Positions 27,401 through 34,935 of a stretch of 64,000 nt of DNA are shown in pieces. Under the pieces are notes generated by a model, which saw nothing but the letters and a program-made list of their open reading frames with translations, was not told the DNA's origin and ran no database searches. The position numbers were made by a program, and so were the translations under genes. The DNA comes from Tenodera sinensis (Eukaryota; Arthropoda; Insecta; Mantodea; Mantidae), in contig CM060970.1 of NCBI GenBank assembly GCA_030765045.1, positions 51,794,076 to 51,858,075 on the forward strand, read 5' to 3'. Position 1 is the first letter of the stretch. Each line of letters begins with the position of its first letter.

Positions 27401-30400
27401 CTTAACAAATGTACATGTTGCTTATATGTTAAGCAGCCCATTAAAGGGTTAAGATATGTCAAAAACACTACAGTTTCATTGAAAAAGATTAATATTTTTA
27501 CAATATAAGGAAACTGCAAATATTTGAATTCTACGTATTCAGGTTATAATAACATAGAAATTAGAGCGAAGGCGGGGCGCTAATGACCTCAGCAGTTGTG
27601 CACCCTAAAGCCCTACTACTACTACTAGAGAGGAGCCAATAAAGTATCTGAAAACTTATGTTGGAGGACATTAATATATTAAAAAATAGCTGCCCACCAG
27701 AGCAGTTGCCAGGGTCAATTTCTTTTGTCTCTCCGATGTGCAAAATATAATATTGGAACCAATTATAAGAGCACTCTTGGAATATCAAACAAAAATGGAC
27801 AAATCCACAGTAGCAGCACATTTCTGGGATAATCACTACCACATAGATGAAAGAACGTAACTATTAAAACCGGTCCACATGAACCATGAATTAAATATAT
27901 GAAAAATATTTTTGTGAAGTCTGACATACAATTAATGAACTTTGACATTCCCTAGGAAGAAAACTCGCTACTTAGCCTCATTGAAACTCTGCCAGATATC
28001 ACCTCCCCAGAGAAATAACATCCATATGACCACCCCAGAGTTCCAGCCAGTCGACAAATTCTTGATAATGCCTTCAAGTGAAGACGAAATACATTGGGAA
28101 TAAATTCAAGGTATATAAAGTATGCTAGTACGCTTTCCTCTGGCACAGAGGATCCAGGTTCAATCCCCAGCACCAGCATGGGGATTTTTCCTCCGTTGGG
28201 AGGTCTGGCACAGGGTGCACTCAGCCTTGTTAGGTCCTGGGGGAGGGGGGAAGGAGGCAATTGAGGAGCTACTTGATGAAGAAGTAGTGGCCCCAGGTCG
28301 AGAAGGCCGCATAACTGGCCAGGAAGGCTCGGAACGCTGACCACATACCACTCTCCAGTACTGCTCTTCACCAATGATGCCTGTAGTGGGAAGAGGTGGG
28401 GGATGCAGCGGCTGGGCGGCAAGCTTTGGCCCTTCATGGGCCATTGCACTGGAGTTTATTTATTATATAAAGTATACAATGTCTTATGACATTGAATTAT
28501 TACATTACTACACAGCGTTAATTCCAATTGGTTTTTCAAATTCTAGAACATACATATTAAACAAAAATAAATGGAAACAATTCTCATGCTACAATATTTT
28601 TATTAAATGTATTTCCAAATAGATCATCCTGTATTATTGTTTATAACGTATTCTCAGCTTTTCCCATTAATCACAAATAAACTCAAATATTATTCATAGC
28701 AATTTATTAACAATGTCAGCTTACCTATTGAAGCACTGGTTCCAGCATCATAGTAGTCAAAAGATGTACACTGTGTGTTACTCGTCTTGCGTGTTCTAGG
28801 CTGCCTTGGGTCTGAGACTGACTGCCACTCAAGGGGCACCTAAAGCAAAACAATGGCATTATGTACCACAGTTATGAAAGTATCAACATCTGATGTCATA
28901 AAAAAAAAAAAAAAACAACTGAAGCTACTGCCAGTGAAGCAAATTCAATCCTGTGATATCCTGCGTGTAGTGCAGTGACAGTTCAGCTTTATTTCCTTTC
29001 ATCCTTACTTTAATATTTAAAAACTCCTAAGCCTAATAATTACTTTTTTAAAATGCTTAACACTATGAAAATTTATAGAATTTTCAGCAAATTCAGGATG
29101 AAGGGGTACCATTTCTCCAGCTTGTGCTGTCTGCCATATATACCAGCGCCTAGCTTGTCTAAAACTCTTGCACTTTTGGCTTCAAACTGTATTTAAGTAC
29201 ATAATATATTTTAATCAAATGCCATTAGGGCTTGTGTGGAGGAGAGTGAAAACAGATGCTACAGGGAGCATAGCATCTGGATATACTCAGCCAGGCTGCA
29301 CTGAAGGCATTATCAGCAACCATTACGAGTTCAAAGACTGTTAAGGAGTGTTGAGAAGCTCTAGAAAGACTAGGGAAATACTAGATTAACTTTATTGCTT
29401 TAATTAATGGTAAGGAATATTCTGTTGCTGTTCAAGGACAGCAAAATAGAATGCGGGAATCATATCCAGAAACAAACACATGGAAAGCTAACGATGCAAC
29501 AGCCATGTCTTATAAGAAGTTGTGAAATTCTCAAACTAACCAGAAAGCAAATGAGACTAATAGTGGGTCTAAGGACTGGTCATTGCTTCCATTATGCAGT
29601 TGGTAGCACGCTTGCCACAGAGGACCCAGGTTTGATCCCTGGTACCAGCACGGGGATTTTTTCCCTGCTGGGAAAGCTGGCACAGGGTGCACTCAGTCTC
29701 ATTAGGTCCCAGAGGGGCCAACTGAGGAGCTACTTGATGGAGAAGCAGCAGTCCCAGGTCGAGAAGGCCGCATAACTGACCGGAAGGGCTTGGGATGCTG
29801 ACCACATACCACCCTTCAGTACTGCACCCCACCAATGATGCCTGTAGTGGGCAGAGGTGGGGGATGCAGCCGCTGGGTGGCAAGCCTTGGCCCTAAATGG
29901 GCTTTTGCGCTGGGGTTTAGTTTTTAATGACCGGTCATGGGAATTTCCGACAATGGGACTGTCCAACATGCAGGAGGTGTGGAATAGAAGAGGAAATGGC
30001 CTCGTAACTAATATTTAAGTGTGGAGTACTGGAAGTGAACAGATATAACCAATTTAAAACATTAGACACAAATGAGACTGTATCTAGCAAAAATCTAATC
30101 CAGGGACTTCTTAAACTTATCAGAGGATAAGGAGGGAATAGTTAGAGCAAGCAGAGAGACAATTGTGCAATAACCCTCAGGTTTAGGTGCAAGCAAGTAC
30201 GGGACAGGTCCCTCCAGTTCACATCCCTGATTAATATCTAATCTAATCTTTAGGCAAGCTCAATGTGAAACTCGCTTATACATATAGATACTTATGTTAG
30301 ATAAAAAGCTATTGCCTGTTAGCTTGGATTCTCTAGTTTTAATACATATTTCCTGGGCTCCCTGAATACAGCTTTGAGAAACACTGAGAAAACTACACTT

Positions 30401-33400
30401 TTTAATATGGTTAAGGATATACACATCTACAACAATACTCCAATCTTATAGCAGATTTATATTTTCTCTGTTTGTAATAAACAGGTAAGTGGTAAAAAGC
30501 AATATTAGAAAGATTTACAAGCAAGATAGAGGTGCTTGTTGCTGAGTATTTGACACGATGCCAACAAGGAAGTTCCATCATGTGCACCTCACATGGCACC
30601 TTTTCTGTCACATACAACTACAAAATCACATTTATTCCCTCATATTATCAAATATATATGTAATTAAGTTGTCCAATATGCTTAGCACATTTACTCATTA
30701 CTGTACATTACAGTATTTTAATTTATTGATCCACAGCATGCCAGTTCAAAGAAAGGTTTAAAATTTACTCCCAGTTTACACACTATCTGAGAAGTTAATG
30801 AGTACACAATTTAAATCCTAAACTAAAAAGTGTGTATTTATGTACTACATCCATTAGAGTTTTCATTGCACTTACACTTCAATCCAATGCTCTTGTAAGA
30901 GTAGCACTGGATGTGACACAATTTCTACCTTAGGAACACTCCCAAAAGTTATTTTGGTATCAAACTCAAAGGTTATATTTTTAGCTTGACTCCAACAGTG
31001 TAGAAGTGATTTGCTATCCAAACTAAAAACATTGTTCAGCTTCACTTTTTTTCTTTTCTCTCAGCATCTCTGTTTACCTTCAAATGTATTGGAATAAATG
31101 AACCCTAATCAGTTTCCCTTTAATTTAATATACTAATATCATCAGCACAAAGAATGTTACCTTGTGATTTGAGATGAGAGTTTATGCCATTGACATGGAG
31201 AATAAAAAGAAGGGAACCTAGTAGATATCCTTGAGATGTATCATGTTTTATTATTTTTACATTAGTCACCATATATATCACAGTACATGATATACTTCAT
31301 CAAAGTACCAAATAGTAAATACAAAATAGGCTAACATCATAATAACAACACAAAATGGACAAGCCAGAACATATGAACAACATAATATAATATTTTAAGA
31401 AGTTACTATGTACGCCCATGGGAATACCTAATAAAAAAAATGTTGGTTTCAATTTTTTTTCAAGATGCTACTGCTACTTTTTATGAATTTTGATTTTGGT
31501 ATTCAGCTAATGAATAAAAATGCCGACCCATTAAAAATTCTTTAACAGCAGATTTGCATTTTTATCTTTATTTTTGTTGTTTAACGATGCTGTCAATTGC
31601 TAGGATCACATTAGCGCCACCGGTGTGCCGGAATTTCGTCCCACAGGAGTTCTTGCATATGCCAGTAAATCTACTGACATGGAGCTGTCCTTTTTAAGTA
31701 CACTTAAAAACCATTGGTCTGGGCCAGATTTGATCCCGCAACCTTGGGATCAGTAGGCCAATGTCTAACTGAGCACCCAGACCGACTATGACGACAATGA
31801 TTTATCAAAGAACTAAGACATTACATGTATTGAACTGCCAACTGGCTACTGTTCAGTTGGGCAACTCATGTTATAATCTACATTATATAATTTTCTTTTT
31901 TCCAAATCTTAGTTTCTCTGCATTAAAATAGTAAATGTTATACATCTTTACCCTACATAATGGATATTCACATATTCACCCAGACCACTAATCTTTTTTT
32001 TTTATCGTAATTGACGTTTTTAATACACTGAGGCAGACTATTACACAACCACAATTCACTGTGTTCAAAGCTTTAAGTAAATAAGAATGTGTCATGATTT
32101 TAAACACAAAGAGTTTAGTTTTGTTTCTTGAGTAATACATATGGTTTTATGGATTAGTTTTGAATATGGAAAAACATCATCCTCATATGTGATACCCTTC
32201 AATTGGATTAAAACATCATAAATTTAAAATATATGCTGATTAATAGGGTTAGGATGTTTATGACATATTTTTGTCCTTACACCCATTCTCACCACAAACA
32301 CAAATTAAGCACAAATTTCACATTTTTAATCCTAATTAGACAATTTTTATTTTGCATATTAAGTCATATTTTTGTCATTTTTATGGTTTTGGTCATATTT
32401 TGATCATATCTGTCATATTTTGTCATATTTTGCTTATGAATTTGATCATTTTTTATCATTTTGTCATATTTTTATTATATCTGTCATATTTTGTCATATC
32501 TCGCTTATGAATTCGAAAAGAATACAACTATGCAATAAATGCACTGAATGGTCAAGTTAACATTTTTCGGGAAAAGAGTCACTAATATTTGGTTTGACTG
32601 TAACTGGAATTTCATGAAGGGACAATAACAGTGCAGGTACCACACAGGTATTAAGATCACAATGCTGGCTTAACCTTTCCCGTCTCTTCTTGTTGCTTTT
32701 AAAACATCTTCATTCCAGTTTACATTTGAAGTCGTATCTGGAAGTATTAACATGCCGAAAGTTAAATGTTCTGATAGTGCAAAACTAAAAAGTTTTGTTA
32801 TAGAGTTTGGAGAAAAACATTTCAGCACTTATGGGAAAATTCTTTACTGCGAAGTGTGTGAAGTGAAAGTGACATCTGCAAATCTATTAAATGTTCAGCA
32901 GCATTGTGACACAGTCAAACATGTGAACAGCATAAACAGAGAATTAGTTCAAGAAATAAGACAGAGACATTACTACAATGCGACAGCTCCTTCGACATCA
33001 AAGAAAGTGCCAAATTTCTCAAAGGACCTGTGTGGGTGTCTGCCAACATCCCTCTAAATAAAGTTAACAACAGGCAGTTGACAAAATTTATGGAAAAATA
33101 AACAAGTCATACAGTTCCAAACAAATCTACACTGAGAAAAATTTGTGTACCTGCGTGTTGCGACAGTGCAATGCAAAAAAATCAGAAACATTGTAGGCAA
33201 CAATAGGATTTGGGCTTCAATCTATTTATCCCCTAATTAATAGATAACTTAATTTTGTAATTAACGCAAATGTTCATATTTTATAAGGTAGTGCATAGTC
33301 CACAAAATATTGTTTGGAACCGGTCAAACAAGCAAATTCTTTAAAATTAGAAGTATGCGTGTTACAGATAAAACTGTAAATCAACTTTAATATTATTAAA

Positions 33401-34926
33401 ATGAGATTGATTGAATTCATGTGCCAAATGTAATAATTTGGGGTCATTAAAAGTTTTGAATCAAGAATATTTTAAGAAAATACGTTCTTTTTAGGCCATA
33501 TTTAGTCATATTTAAGGGCATATTTGCAGTCGTATTTTCCATTTTTTTAGGTCATAAACATCCTAACCCTACTGATTAATAAACTGTACATCTTTAATTT
33601 TCTTTGAATATCTTCTGAAGTCCTCTTCATTCTGACTGAATTTTATGCAACCATGACACCGTATAAAACACACAAAAAGCTTAATTCAGAAAAGAATAAA
33701 ATTTTTTTTCCTTCATATGAGGTAGTACTGTTGTTCACCACCTCATGGCCTTAGGGGAAGGAAGGGACAGGAGAGACATTCCATGTAGTGTAACCCAACG
33801 TGCAAACTTCCGTGCAACCTTGTTCTGCTGGTTACATTGCCAACTTACCTCCAATGTTATTCCGCTAGGTATACTCGCTTATACTTTCTCTTAATTTCAG
33901 TTGTAAAATCATACCTCACTAGTTTTAGGTCGGAAGTAAAGAAAAAAAGAGTGTGGAAGTAGTTAAATAGTAAGTAGTTGAATATTTAAATAAATGTAAC
34001 AGGTGACTTATCCTTAGAGGAATTGCCCGACATGACACTTGAGGTTATATCACTTGAGATCAAAACAGACTGGCAGGGTTTTTGGGAAATACAGAAAAAG
34101 TAGAAAATGATCAGTGAGAAAAAGACAGAGTAGTTGAAAACATTTTTACATTTTATAAGCTAAGCATACTGCATGAACTGAAAATAACATATGTTCTGCT
34201 ATTTTGAGTGACTTTGTTGCTTTAGTCTAGTGCAGGATGGCACTACTATCGCAAGCACAACTAGAAGCACGATTCCTGCTTCAGATATTACTGTGTACCT
34301 GGAATTGTTTACTAACATACTGGCTGGCTGCATGCCTGCCAGGGTCCATGAACTGGTGAATAAACTGTAGTTTATAGCAGTCCAGTGAACTGAACAGTGG
34401 AAGAATACCCAGCCTTAAGTGCCCCACACCTATGGGTGGGATTGAACCCAGGAACATTCCATGGCTGGAACCAGAGCTGCCATGCTCTAGTCCACTGTGC
34501 CAGAATAGGGTTCCATATAAGGTAACTATTATGTCTCAAATTTATTGTTCTGTGCTTCCAATGAACATGTAACATTGCATGTTGTACATAATCAAACACT
34601 TACTGCATAATATTTGAATGAACTAGTGAATGTAAATTTAAATTTATAGAAAAACTGATTTGTAGTTAAACACTTCACATCACTTCCATTTCTTATGCCT
34701 TGGCCAGTTTCGTGAGCTACTTGCTCTTATTATCAGAAGTGACCAACTATGTCCTGACAAAATGCCTTTCTTTGCTATATAGTAAAATCCAGACACTCAC
34801 CAGGTTATTTGGTATATGATTCAAGCCTTGTTCTCGCCTGCTTGCATAATCACGTGAAGTCCCATTATGTGACTTTGTCTTTGGAACTGTTCCTGTTTGT
34901 CGACCTCCATTCACACCTGGAGCCAT
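1345..34926 (-). CDS. PCM1: PCM1 (pericentriolar material 1) homologue, N-terminal part, 10 exons
   Basis: PCM1 is the scaffold of centriolar satellites, the cytoplasmic granules that deliver proteins to centrosomes and cilia; the Drosophila relative is combover. Ten exons on the minus strand join in frame: 34801-34926, 28725-28839, 24157-24224, 23839-23991, 17614-17712, 16046-16180, 8141-8281, 7524-7601, 3478-3564 and 1345-1527, giving about 395 residues. All have GT-AG borders. Two blocks identify the family: VVSRLNEIRDYIK (exon 5), like vertebrate IVSRLVQIRDYI, and LQALQDHQAALLSLQQKAQ (exon 9), like vertebrate LRALQGRQAALLALQHKAE. The first third is Ser/Asn/Arg-rich and probably disordered; exons 5, 6, 8, 9 and 10 look like short coiled coils. 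The Met at 34926 is chosen because it sits in a good Kozak context (A at -3, G at +4) shortly after an acceptor. The gene is cut by the left edge; vertebrate PCM1 is about 2000 residues. Confidence 0.88.
1799..1928 (+). mobile_element. LINE-A 3' fragment, short
   Basis: About 130 bp that repeats the last coding part and tail (from the cysteine motif downstream) of LINE-A, ending gccaacaacaacaacat. Strongly 5'-truncated. Confidence 0.75.
2028..2345 (-). mobile_element. LINE reverse transcriptase fragment
   Basis: Minus-strand translation gives MGLPQGTITSPTQFNIYTNE, the non-LTR RT block 4, then KGMKCSMLAANLVIWTTA. The position of the catalytic FADD box reads LAAN, so both Asp are lost. It is probably from LINE-A or a close relative; the copy is dead. 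Confidence 0.75.
2520..2845 (+). mobile_element. LINE-A-related 3' fragment with AACC tail
   Basis: Frame-broken translation contains KKCPAVPKDTIFETYWSARE followed by QMTLLSSVRH stop, homologous to the C-terminal end of LINE-A (EETTVQKYWKARMLMASLPD). The tail is (accaact)-like rather than AAC, so it is a sister family. Confidence 0.65.
3478..3564 (-). CDS. PCM1: PCM1 exon 9, signature coiled coil
   Basis: Exon of 87 bp, 29 codons, with acceptor ttgttag and donor gttagt. It encodes LQALQDHQAALLSLQQKAQ, then NQLKEAKVAQ. The first block is nearly the same as vertebrate PCM1 LRALQGRQAALLALQHKAE, the strongest single match for the gene. Confidence 0.92.
4131..4335 (+). other. Unrecognised stretch before R2 copy
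   Basis: A 73-codon reading frame (MDTNVNAANQTPEEVFQYKL...) covers 4131-4352 but its end runs into the dispersed repeat R2. I recognise no domain and no splice context; probably repeat-derived or chance. Confidence 0.2.
4335..5610 (+). repeat. Dispersed repeat R2, copy a, split by a LINE
   Basis: Homologous by eye to 12155-13025. The first part (4335-4796) runs from tagtaagtaggggaagt to the acacaaaaaatgt site; the rest resumes at 5222 and ends with catgtgagtgcaatacatt. The interruption at 4797-5221 is a LINE-A insertion with a target-site duplication. No coding capacity; class unknown. Confidence 0.75.
4797..5221. mobile_element. LINE-A insertion with 5' inversion
   Basis: Flanked by identical 14-mers tacacaaaaaatgt at 4783-4796 and 5222-5235. 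The right-hand 5046-5221 part codes on the plus strand for RT thumb (AIKTTPIPAMEILTNQYPIE), while 4797-5045 codes on the minus strand for the region up to RFPEHEW and then jumps to the 3' end and tail. The opposed parts fit twin priming; the RNase H region is deleted. Confidence 0.75.
5650..6000 (+). mobile_element. LINE RT C-terminal fragment (RKRWRD type)
   Basis: With frameshifts the plus strand reads TYRLDSHGYIMEWVPIAYPK and MKSPRKRWRDH, matching the typical C-terminal RLRWYGHIMRM...RPRKRWRD signature of many arthropod LINE RTs. Degenerate. Confidence 0.65.
6400..6716 (-). mobile_element. SINE-2 copy
   Basis: Reverse complement matches 14038-14405 and 23107-23490: a tRNA-like head (ccgtgactgagtggttagaccgcttgc) followed by a body containing gtattcgtggtaggcaggttttctcc. 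Lies in a PCM1 intron. Confidence 0.7.
6717..7523. other. Intron sequence, nothing recognised
   Basis: AT-rich PCM1 intron between the SINE-2 copy and exon 8. No exon, element end or RNA was recognised. Confidence 0.5.
7524..7601 (-). CDS. PCM1: PCM1 exon 8, start of coiled coil
   Basis: Exon of 78 bp, 26 codons, with acceptor attttcag and donor gtaagc. It encodes TGAVLKSSDSSRRNELKMKV and ends EESQRK. The charged helix runs directly into the LQALQDHQ segment of exon 9. Confidence 0.82.
8141..8281 (-). CDS. PCM1: PCM1 exon 7, disordered linker
   Basis: Exon of 141 bp, 47 codons, phase 0 on both sides, with acceptor cctccag and donor gtaagt. It encodes NTSENGAALPGQPMANAYNS and then an Arg/Gly/Ser stretch ending in SLSEEP. 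I see no counterpart in the vertebrate protein, so this may be a lineage-specific linker. Its length would allow frame-neutral skipping. Confidence 0.78.
8282..10129. other. Intron sequence, nothing recognised
   Basis: PCM1 intron between exons 7 and 6. A 145-codon and an overlapping 73-codon open frame at 9046-9545 have no recognisable domain, no splice context and biased AT-rich composition; I treat them as chance. Confidence 0.45.
10130..11590 (-). repeat. Dispersed repeat R2, copy b, split by SINE-1 cluster
   Basis: Minus-strand R2 copy. 10130-10786 holds the part with tagagaaacta and tttgccagttccgcaaaag; it resumes at 11419 and runs to ctctacttactctaagtatg near 11575. Interrupted at 10787-11418 by SINE-1 copies between duplicated taccaagtttggt. 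Confidence 0.7.
10787..11418. mobile_element. SINE-1 cluster with inverted copies, inserted in R2
   Basis: Flanked by 13-bp direct repeats taccaagtttggt (10774-10786 and 11419-11431). It holds a minus-strand SINE-1 without tail (10787-10985), a nearly full minus-strand copy with tail (11037-11316), and a plus-strand 3' part (11317-11418) ending in gcataaataaataataat. tRNA-like heads show taaccattaagct (box A complement) and gggattcgaacca (box B complement). Confidence 0.75.
12155..13025 (+). repeat. Dispersed repeat R2, copy c, uninterrupted
   Basis: The only continuous copy, about 870 bp, from gtaagtaggggaagtattg to catgtgagtgcaacacatc. It includes a GT/CTGT microsatellite near 12275-12345. 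The middle is AT-rich with aaaatttttcgaaaattt. No ORF, no inverted ends and no tRNA head seen. Confidence 0.75.
13396..13439. repeat. (AG)n microsatellite
   Basis: About 44 bp of uninterrupted ag dinucleotides in a PCM1 intron. Confidence 0.95.
13440..14037. other. Intron sequence, nothing recognised
   Basis: PCM1 intron. Purine-rich stretch near 13845-13895 (gagagaaagagagaggagg) but no element or exon identified. Confidence 0.45.
14038..14405 (+). mobile_element. SINE-2 copy, near full length
   Basis: tRNA-like head gccgtggctgagtagttaga (box A) then a body through ggtattcgtggtggacgaag, the pyrimidine-rich middle and a conserved end gtaagtcctacataagggg. Matches 23107-23490 over the whole length. 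Confidence 0.8.
14406..14929. other. Intron sequence with a tRNA-like scrap
   Basis: PCM1 intron. Near 14695-14775 agagtcctggatgtggcagt resembles a decayed SINE-1 B-box region; otherwise nothing recognised. Confidence 0.3.
14930..15660 (-). mobile_element. LINE-C fragment (RT N-terminal part)
   Basis: Frame-broken minus-strand translation: first NNPQEVVEIFNKFFLDVTNN near 15560-15600, then KTKNFSGYDEIAMKILKV and LCNESLKTGIFSDRMKFSVV near 15040-15200. These match the SSGYDEI...CNKSLSTGIFPDRLK region of CR1/Jockey-type RTs. Old and degenerate. Confidence 0.7.
16046..16180 (-). CDS. PCM1: PCM1 exon 6, coiled-coil region
   Basis: Exon of 135 bp, 45 codons, phase 0 on both sides, with acceptor gtgtag and donor gtgaaa. 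It encodes RHLAHYQKLSKMVADLRDSE and then a Leu-rich stretch to KLSAE. The heptad-like spacing of Leu, Met and Val suggests a coiled coil, in the position of the vertebrate helix that follows the IRDYI block. Confidence 0.85.
16181..17613. other. Intron sequence, nothing recognised
   Basis: PCM1 intron 5, AT-rich, with a T-rich run near 16913-16930. No element or exon was recognised. Confidence 0.5.
17614..17712 (-). CDS. PCM1: PCM1 exon 5, conserved IRDYI block
   Basis: Exon of 99 bp, 33 codons, with acceptor acctag and donor gtaagt. It encodes PDRNQVVSRLNEIRDYIKQT and ends at NSGDP. The block VVSRLNEIRDYIKQTSS aligns with vertebrate PCM1 IVSRLVQIRDYITKASS. This is one of the two segments on which the gene assignment rests. 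Confidence 0.9.
18019..18698 (-). mobile_element. Internally deleted mariner
   Basis: TA-flanked element of 680 bp. Ends caaggtgcgtctgaaaagtt and the reverse complement of ctgaacttttcagatgcaggttg pair over about 32 bp with a few mismatches. The minus strand encodes remnants of mariner transposase: ISARFVPHMLTDKQ linker, then FLETIITEDESWCYQYDLET with the first catalytic Asp, then a jump toward the C-terminus. The HTH and the second catalytic region are missing. Confidence 0.8.
18699..19313. other. Intron sequence, nothing recognised
   Basis: PCM1 intron 4; an 80-codon frame at 18689-18931 shows no domain. Nothing else identified. Confidence 0.4.
19314..19650 (+). mobile_element. SINE-3 copy
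   Basis: Starts with a tRNA-like head (gtagcgcacctgcctctggc, then ggttcgatccctgg as box B) and continues with a body shared with 28118-28455 and 29592-29930, ending in agggctgttgtgccgg. Confidence 0.78.
20310..20680 (-). repeat. Dispersed repeat R2, copy d, internally deleted
   Basis: Minus-strand R2 with its right-hand terminal part (gatgtattacattcacatga) joined near 20610 to its opposite end (tcaacatcaaatttttgg ... cttcctctacttacta). The central 400-500 bp are missing. Confidence 0.65.
21171..21500 (-). mobile_element. LINE-B 3'UTR with (GAGT)n tail
   Basis: The (gagt)n run at 21171-21219 is the tail of a minus-strand LINE: reverse complement of 21220-21310 matches 63130-63228 (atgaccttgctgttgatgg, cccttaaac, then ACTC repeats). 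The rest is a degenerate 3'UTR rich in gttttaac-like words. Confidence 0.7.
21690..22110 (+). mobile_element. Penelope-like element fragment, GIY-YIG
   Basis: Plus strand reads KFQKIFSKHNVTQAPQNKLS then GIYKINCQDCRVYIGKTK at 21812-21865, the GIY-YIG endonuclease core of Penelope-like elements. Frameshifts and stops follow. Confidence 0.75.
22313..23106. repeat. Unclassified repeat with 15-bp direct terminal repeats
   Basis: Bounded by atttaaatatataag at 22315-22329 and again at 23090-23104. The body begins tacctgggcaaccgaacttc and ends caagaattgctc, a pattern seen at the ends of dispersed repeats in insects. It contains two diverged tandem units of about 140 bp (near 22680 and 22825, each with attatggccRaaataa). 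Confidence 0.55.
23107..23490 (+). mobile_element. SINE-2 copy
   Basis: Head gtgctgtggctgggtggttag (box A) and ggttcgatcccagg (box B) are both well kept. The body matches 14038-14405 and ends aagtcctacacaaggggagg. It is inserted directly beside the end of the preceding repeat. Confidence 0.82.
23545..23605 (+). mobile_element. SINE-1 3' tail fragment
   Basis: About 60 bp: gtgtgtttaaaaacaccaac and then gttggcataaataaataata, the conserved 3' end of SINE-1. Confidence 0.7.
23839..23991 (-). CDS. PCM1: PCM1 exon 4
   Basis: Exon of 153 bp, 51 codons, with donor gtatgt. It encodes QLLWGTMNRNSQEMNG through the Ser/Thr/Asn-rich stretch to NNITKM, including a basic SRRSRTPRN segment. The acceptor is ambiguous by one codon because CAG is repeated (NAGNAG type), so a form lacking the first Gln is possible. 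Confidence 0.82.
24157..24224 (-). CDS. PCM1: PCM1 exon 3
   Basis: Short exon of 68 bp with acceptor ttttgcag and donor gtaaca. It encodes PEDAALHDNRVLLSHFAQTD after the split Ala codon and returns the transcript to phase 0. The match of phases with exon 2 (1 plus 2 bases) supports it despite its size. Confidence 0.8.
24437..24475. repeat. (AT)n microsatellite
   Basis: About 39 bp of at dinucleotides in the intron between exons 2 and 3 of PCM1. Confidence 0.95.
24628..26775 (-). mobile_element. LINE-A copy lacking the reverse transcriptase
   Basis: Minus-strand element. From the right: a 5' leader (about 26388-26775), an APE-type endonuclease ORF (26387 to about 25400; LRILQWNAGGM, FTVQEANI, ILIGDFNAHSPRWG, SGHRITI), then directly an RNase H domain (about 25390-24646; YDGEIEAI, VILSDSKAAI, LQWIPAHCGVMGNEAADSLA) with a terminal cysteine motif (CVLCNDPAEMNEEH) and a (AAC)n tail at 24628. 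No RT lies between. The two open parts are in different frames. Both are free of internal stops for over 200 codons, suggesting a young copy. Confidence 0.88.
27050..28090 (+). mobile_element. Penelope-like element fragment, C-terminal half
   Basis: Broken frames read SIAIENGFYKETVHKKINRV, FKQHNIILTPRNNYSIKK and STVAAHFWDNHYHID, matching RT C-terminus, linker and GIY-YIG-associated regions of the other Penelope copies here (compare KSAIAHHFWSYSHYWK at 40.1 kb). The GIY-YIG core itself is decayed. Confidence 0.6.
28118..28455 (+). mobile_element. SINE-3 copy
   Basis: tRNA-like head with ggttcaatccccagc (box B), body with cacagggtgcactcagcctt and an end ccttcatgggccattgcac. Same family as 19314 and 29592. 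Confidence 0.8.
28725..28839 (-). CDS. PCM1: PCM1 exon 2
   Basis: Exon of 115 bp between a ttgctttag acceptor and a gtaagc donor, encoding VPLEWQSVSDPRQPRTRKTS through GTSASI. It ends with one extra base (phase 1), completed by exon 3 to an Ala codon. The reading frame is open only in the phase that joins exons 1 and 3. Confidence 0.82.
28840..29419. other. Intron sequence, nothing recognised
   Basis: PCM1 intron 1 next to exon 2; a poly-A run at about 28902-28917. No element identified. Confidence 0.4.
29420..30100 (+). mobile_element. LINE-D RNase H C-terminal fragment, split by SINE-3
   Basis: Left part ends EILKLTRKQMRLIVGLRTGH; after the SINE the coding resumes GHGNFRQWDCPTCRRCGIEE. 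This is the LSRRQLR...TGH...C..CG.EEET segment at the end of many LINE ORF2 proteins. The insertion at 29592-29930 splits the reading frame at TGH. Confidence 0.72.
29592..29930 (+). mobile_element. SINE-3 copy nested in LINE-D
   Basis: tRNA-like head (gcagttggtagcacgcttgc, ggtttgatccctgg) and full SINE-3 body to gggcttttgcgctgggg. Flanked by imperfect 10-bp repeats gactggtcat (left) and gaccggtcat (right). Confidence 0.82.
30240..31569. other. Intron sequence, nothing recognised
   Basis: PCM1 intron 1. Two short open frames near 30411-30761 carry no domain. No element boundaries were recognised. Confidence 0.4.
31570..31795 (-). mobile_element. SINE-4 copy
   Basis: Reverse complement starts with a tRNA-like head: cggtctgggtgctcagttag (box A) and ttgcgggatcaaatctggcc (box B). 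The body ends agcattgacaaacaacaaa-like. A shorter relative lies at 36788. Confidence 0.68.
32244..33571. mobile_element. hAT transposon, internally deleted, with 8-bp TSD
   Basis: Perfect 21-bp terminal inverted repeats beginning tagggttaggatgtttatga. Flanked by the 8-bp direct repeat ctgattaa at 32236-32243 and 33572-33579, the hAT signature. Subterminal regions hold many tcatattt words, as in hAT elements. Total 1328 bp, too short for a complete transposase. Confidence 0.88.
32752..33215 (+). pseudogene. hAT transposase N-terminus (CGGBP1-like BED/zinc-finger region)
   Basis: Starts MPKVKCSDSAKLKSFVIEFG with YCEVCEVKV...VQQHCDTVKH, a C2H2-type finger as in CGGBP1-like hAT proteins. The frame breaks near 33040 (after KDLCGCLPTSL); the continuation ANIPLNKVNN-like and STLRK-like can be followed in other frames to about 33215. 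The catalytic part is absent. Confidence 0.72.
33580..34377. other. Intron sequence, nothing recognised
   Basis: PCM1 intron 1 between the hAT element and a SINE fragment. No coding or element signal. Confidence 0.45.
34378..34510 (-). mobile_element. SINE-5 head fragment
   Basis: Reverse complement carries tggcacagtggactagagca (box A) and cctgggttcaatcccaccc (box B), a tRNA-like head unlike those of SINE-1 to SINE-4. Confidence 0.55.
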
Positions 34927-34935
34927 ACTTCCACC
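34801..34935 (-). CDS. PCM1: PCM1 exon 1 (first coding exon)
   Basis: Acceptor AG lies just above 34935 and donor gtgagt just below 34801. Translation begins at ATG 34926-34924 with MAPGVNGGRQTG and runs 42 codons to NNL, ending in phase 0. Nine bases before the ATG are in frame without a stop, so a longer N-terminus from an upstream exon cannot be excluded. The sequence is basic and low complexity, as expected for a disordered N-terminus. Confidence 0.8.
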
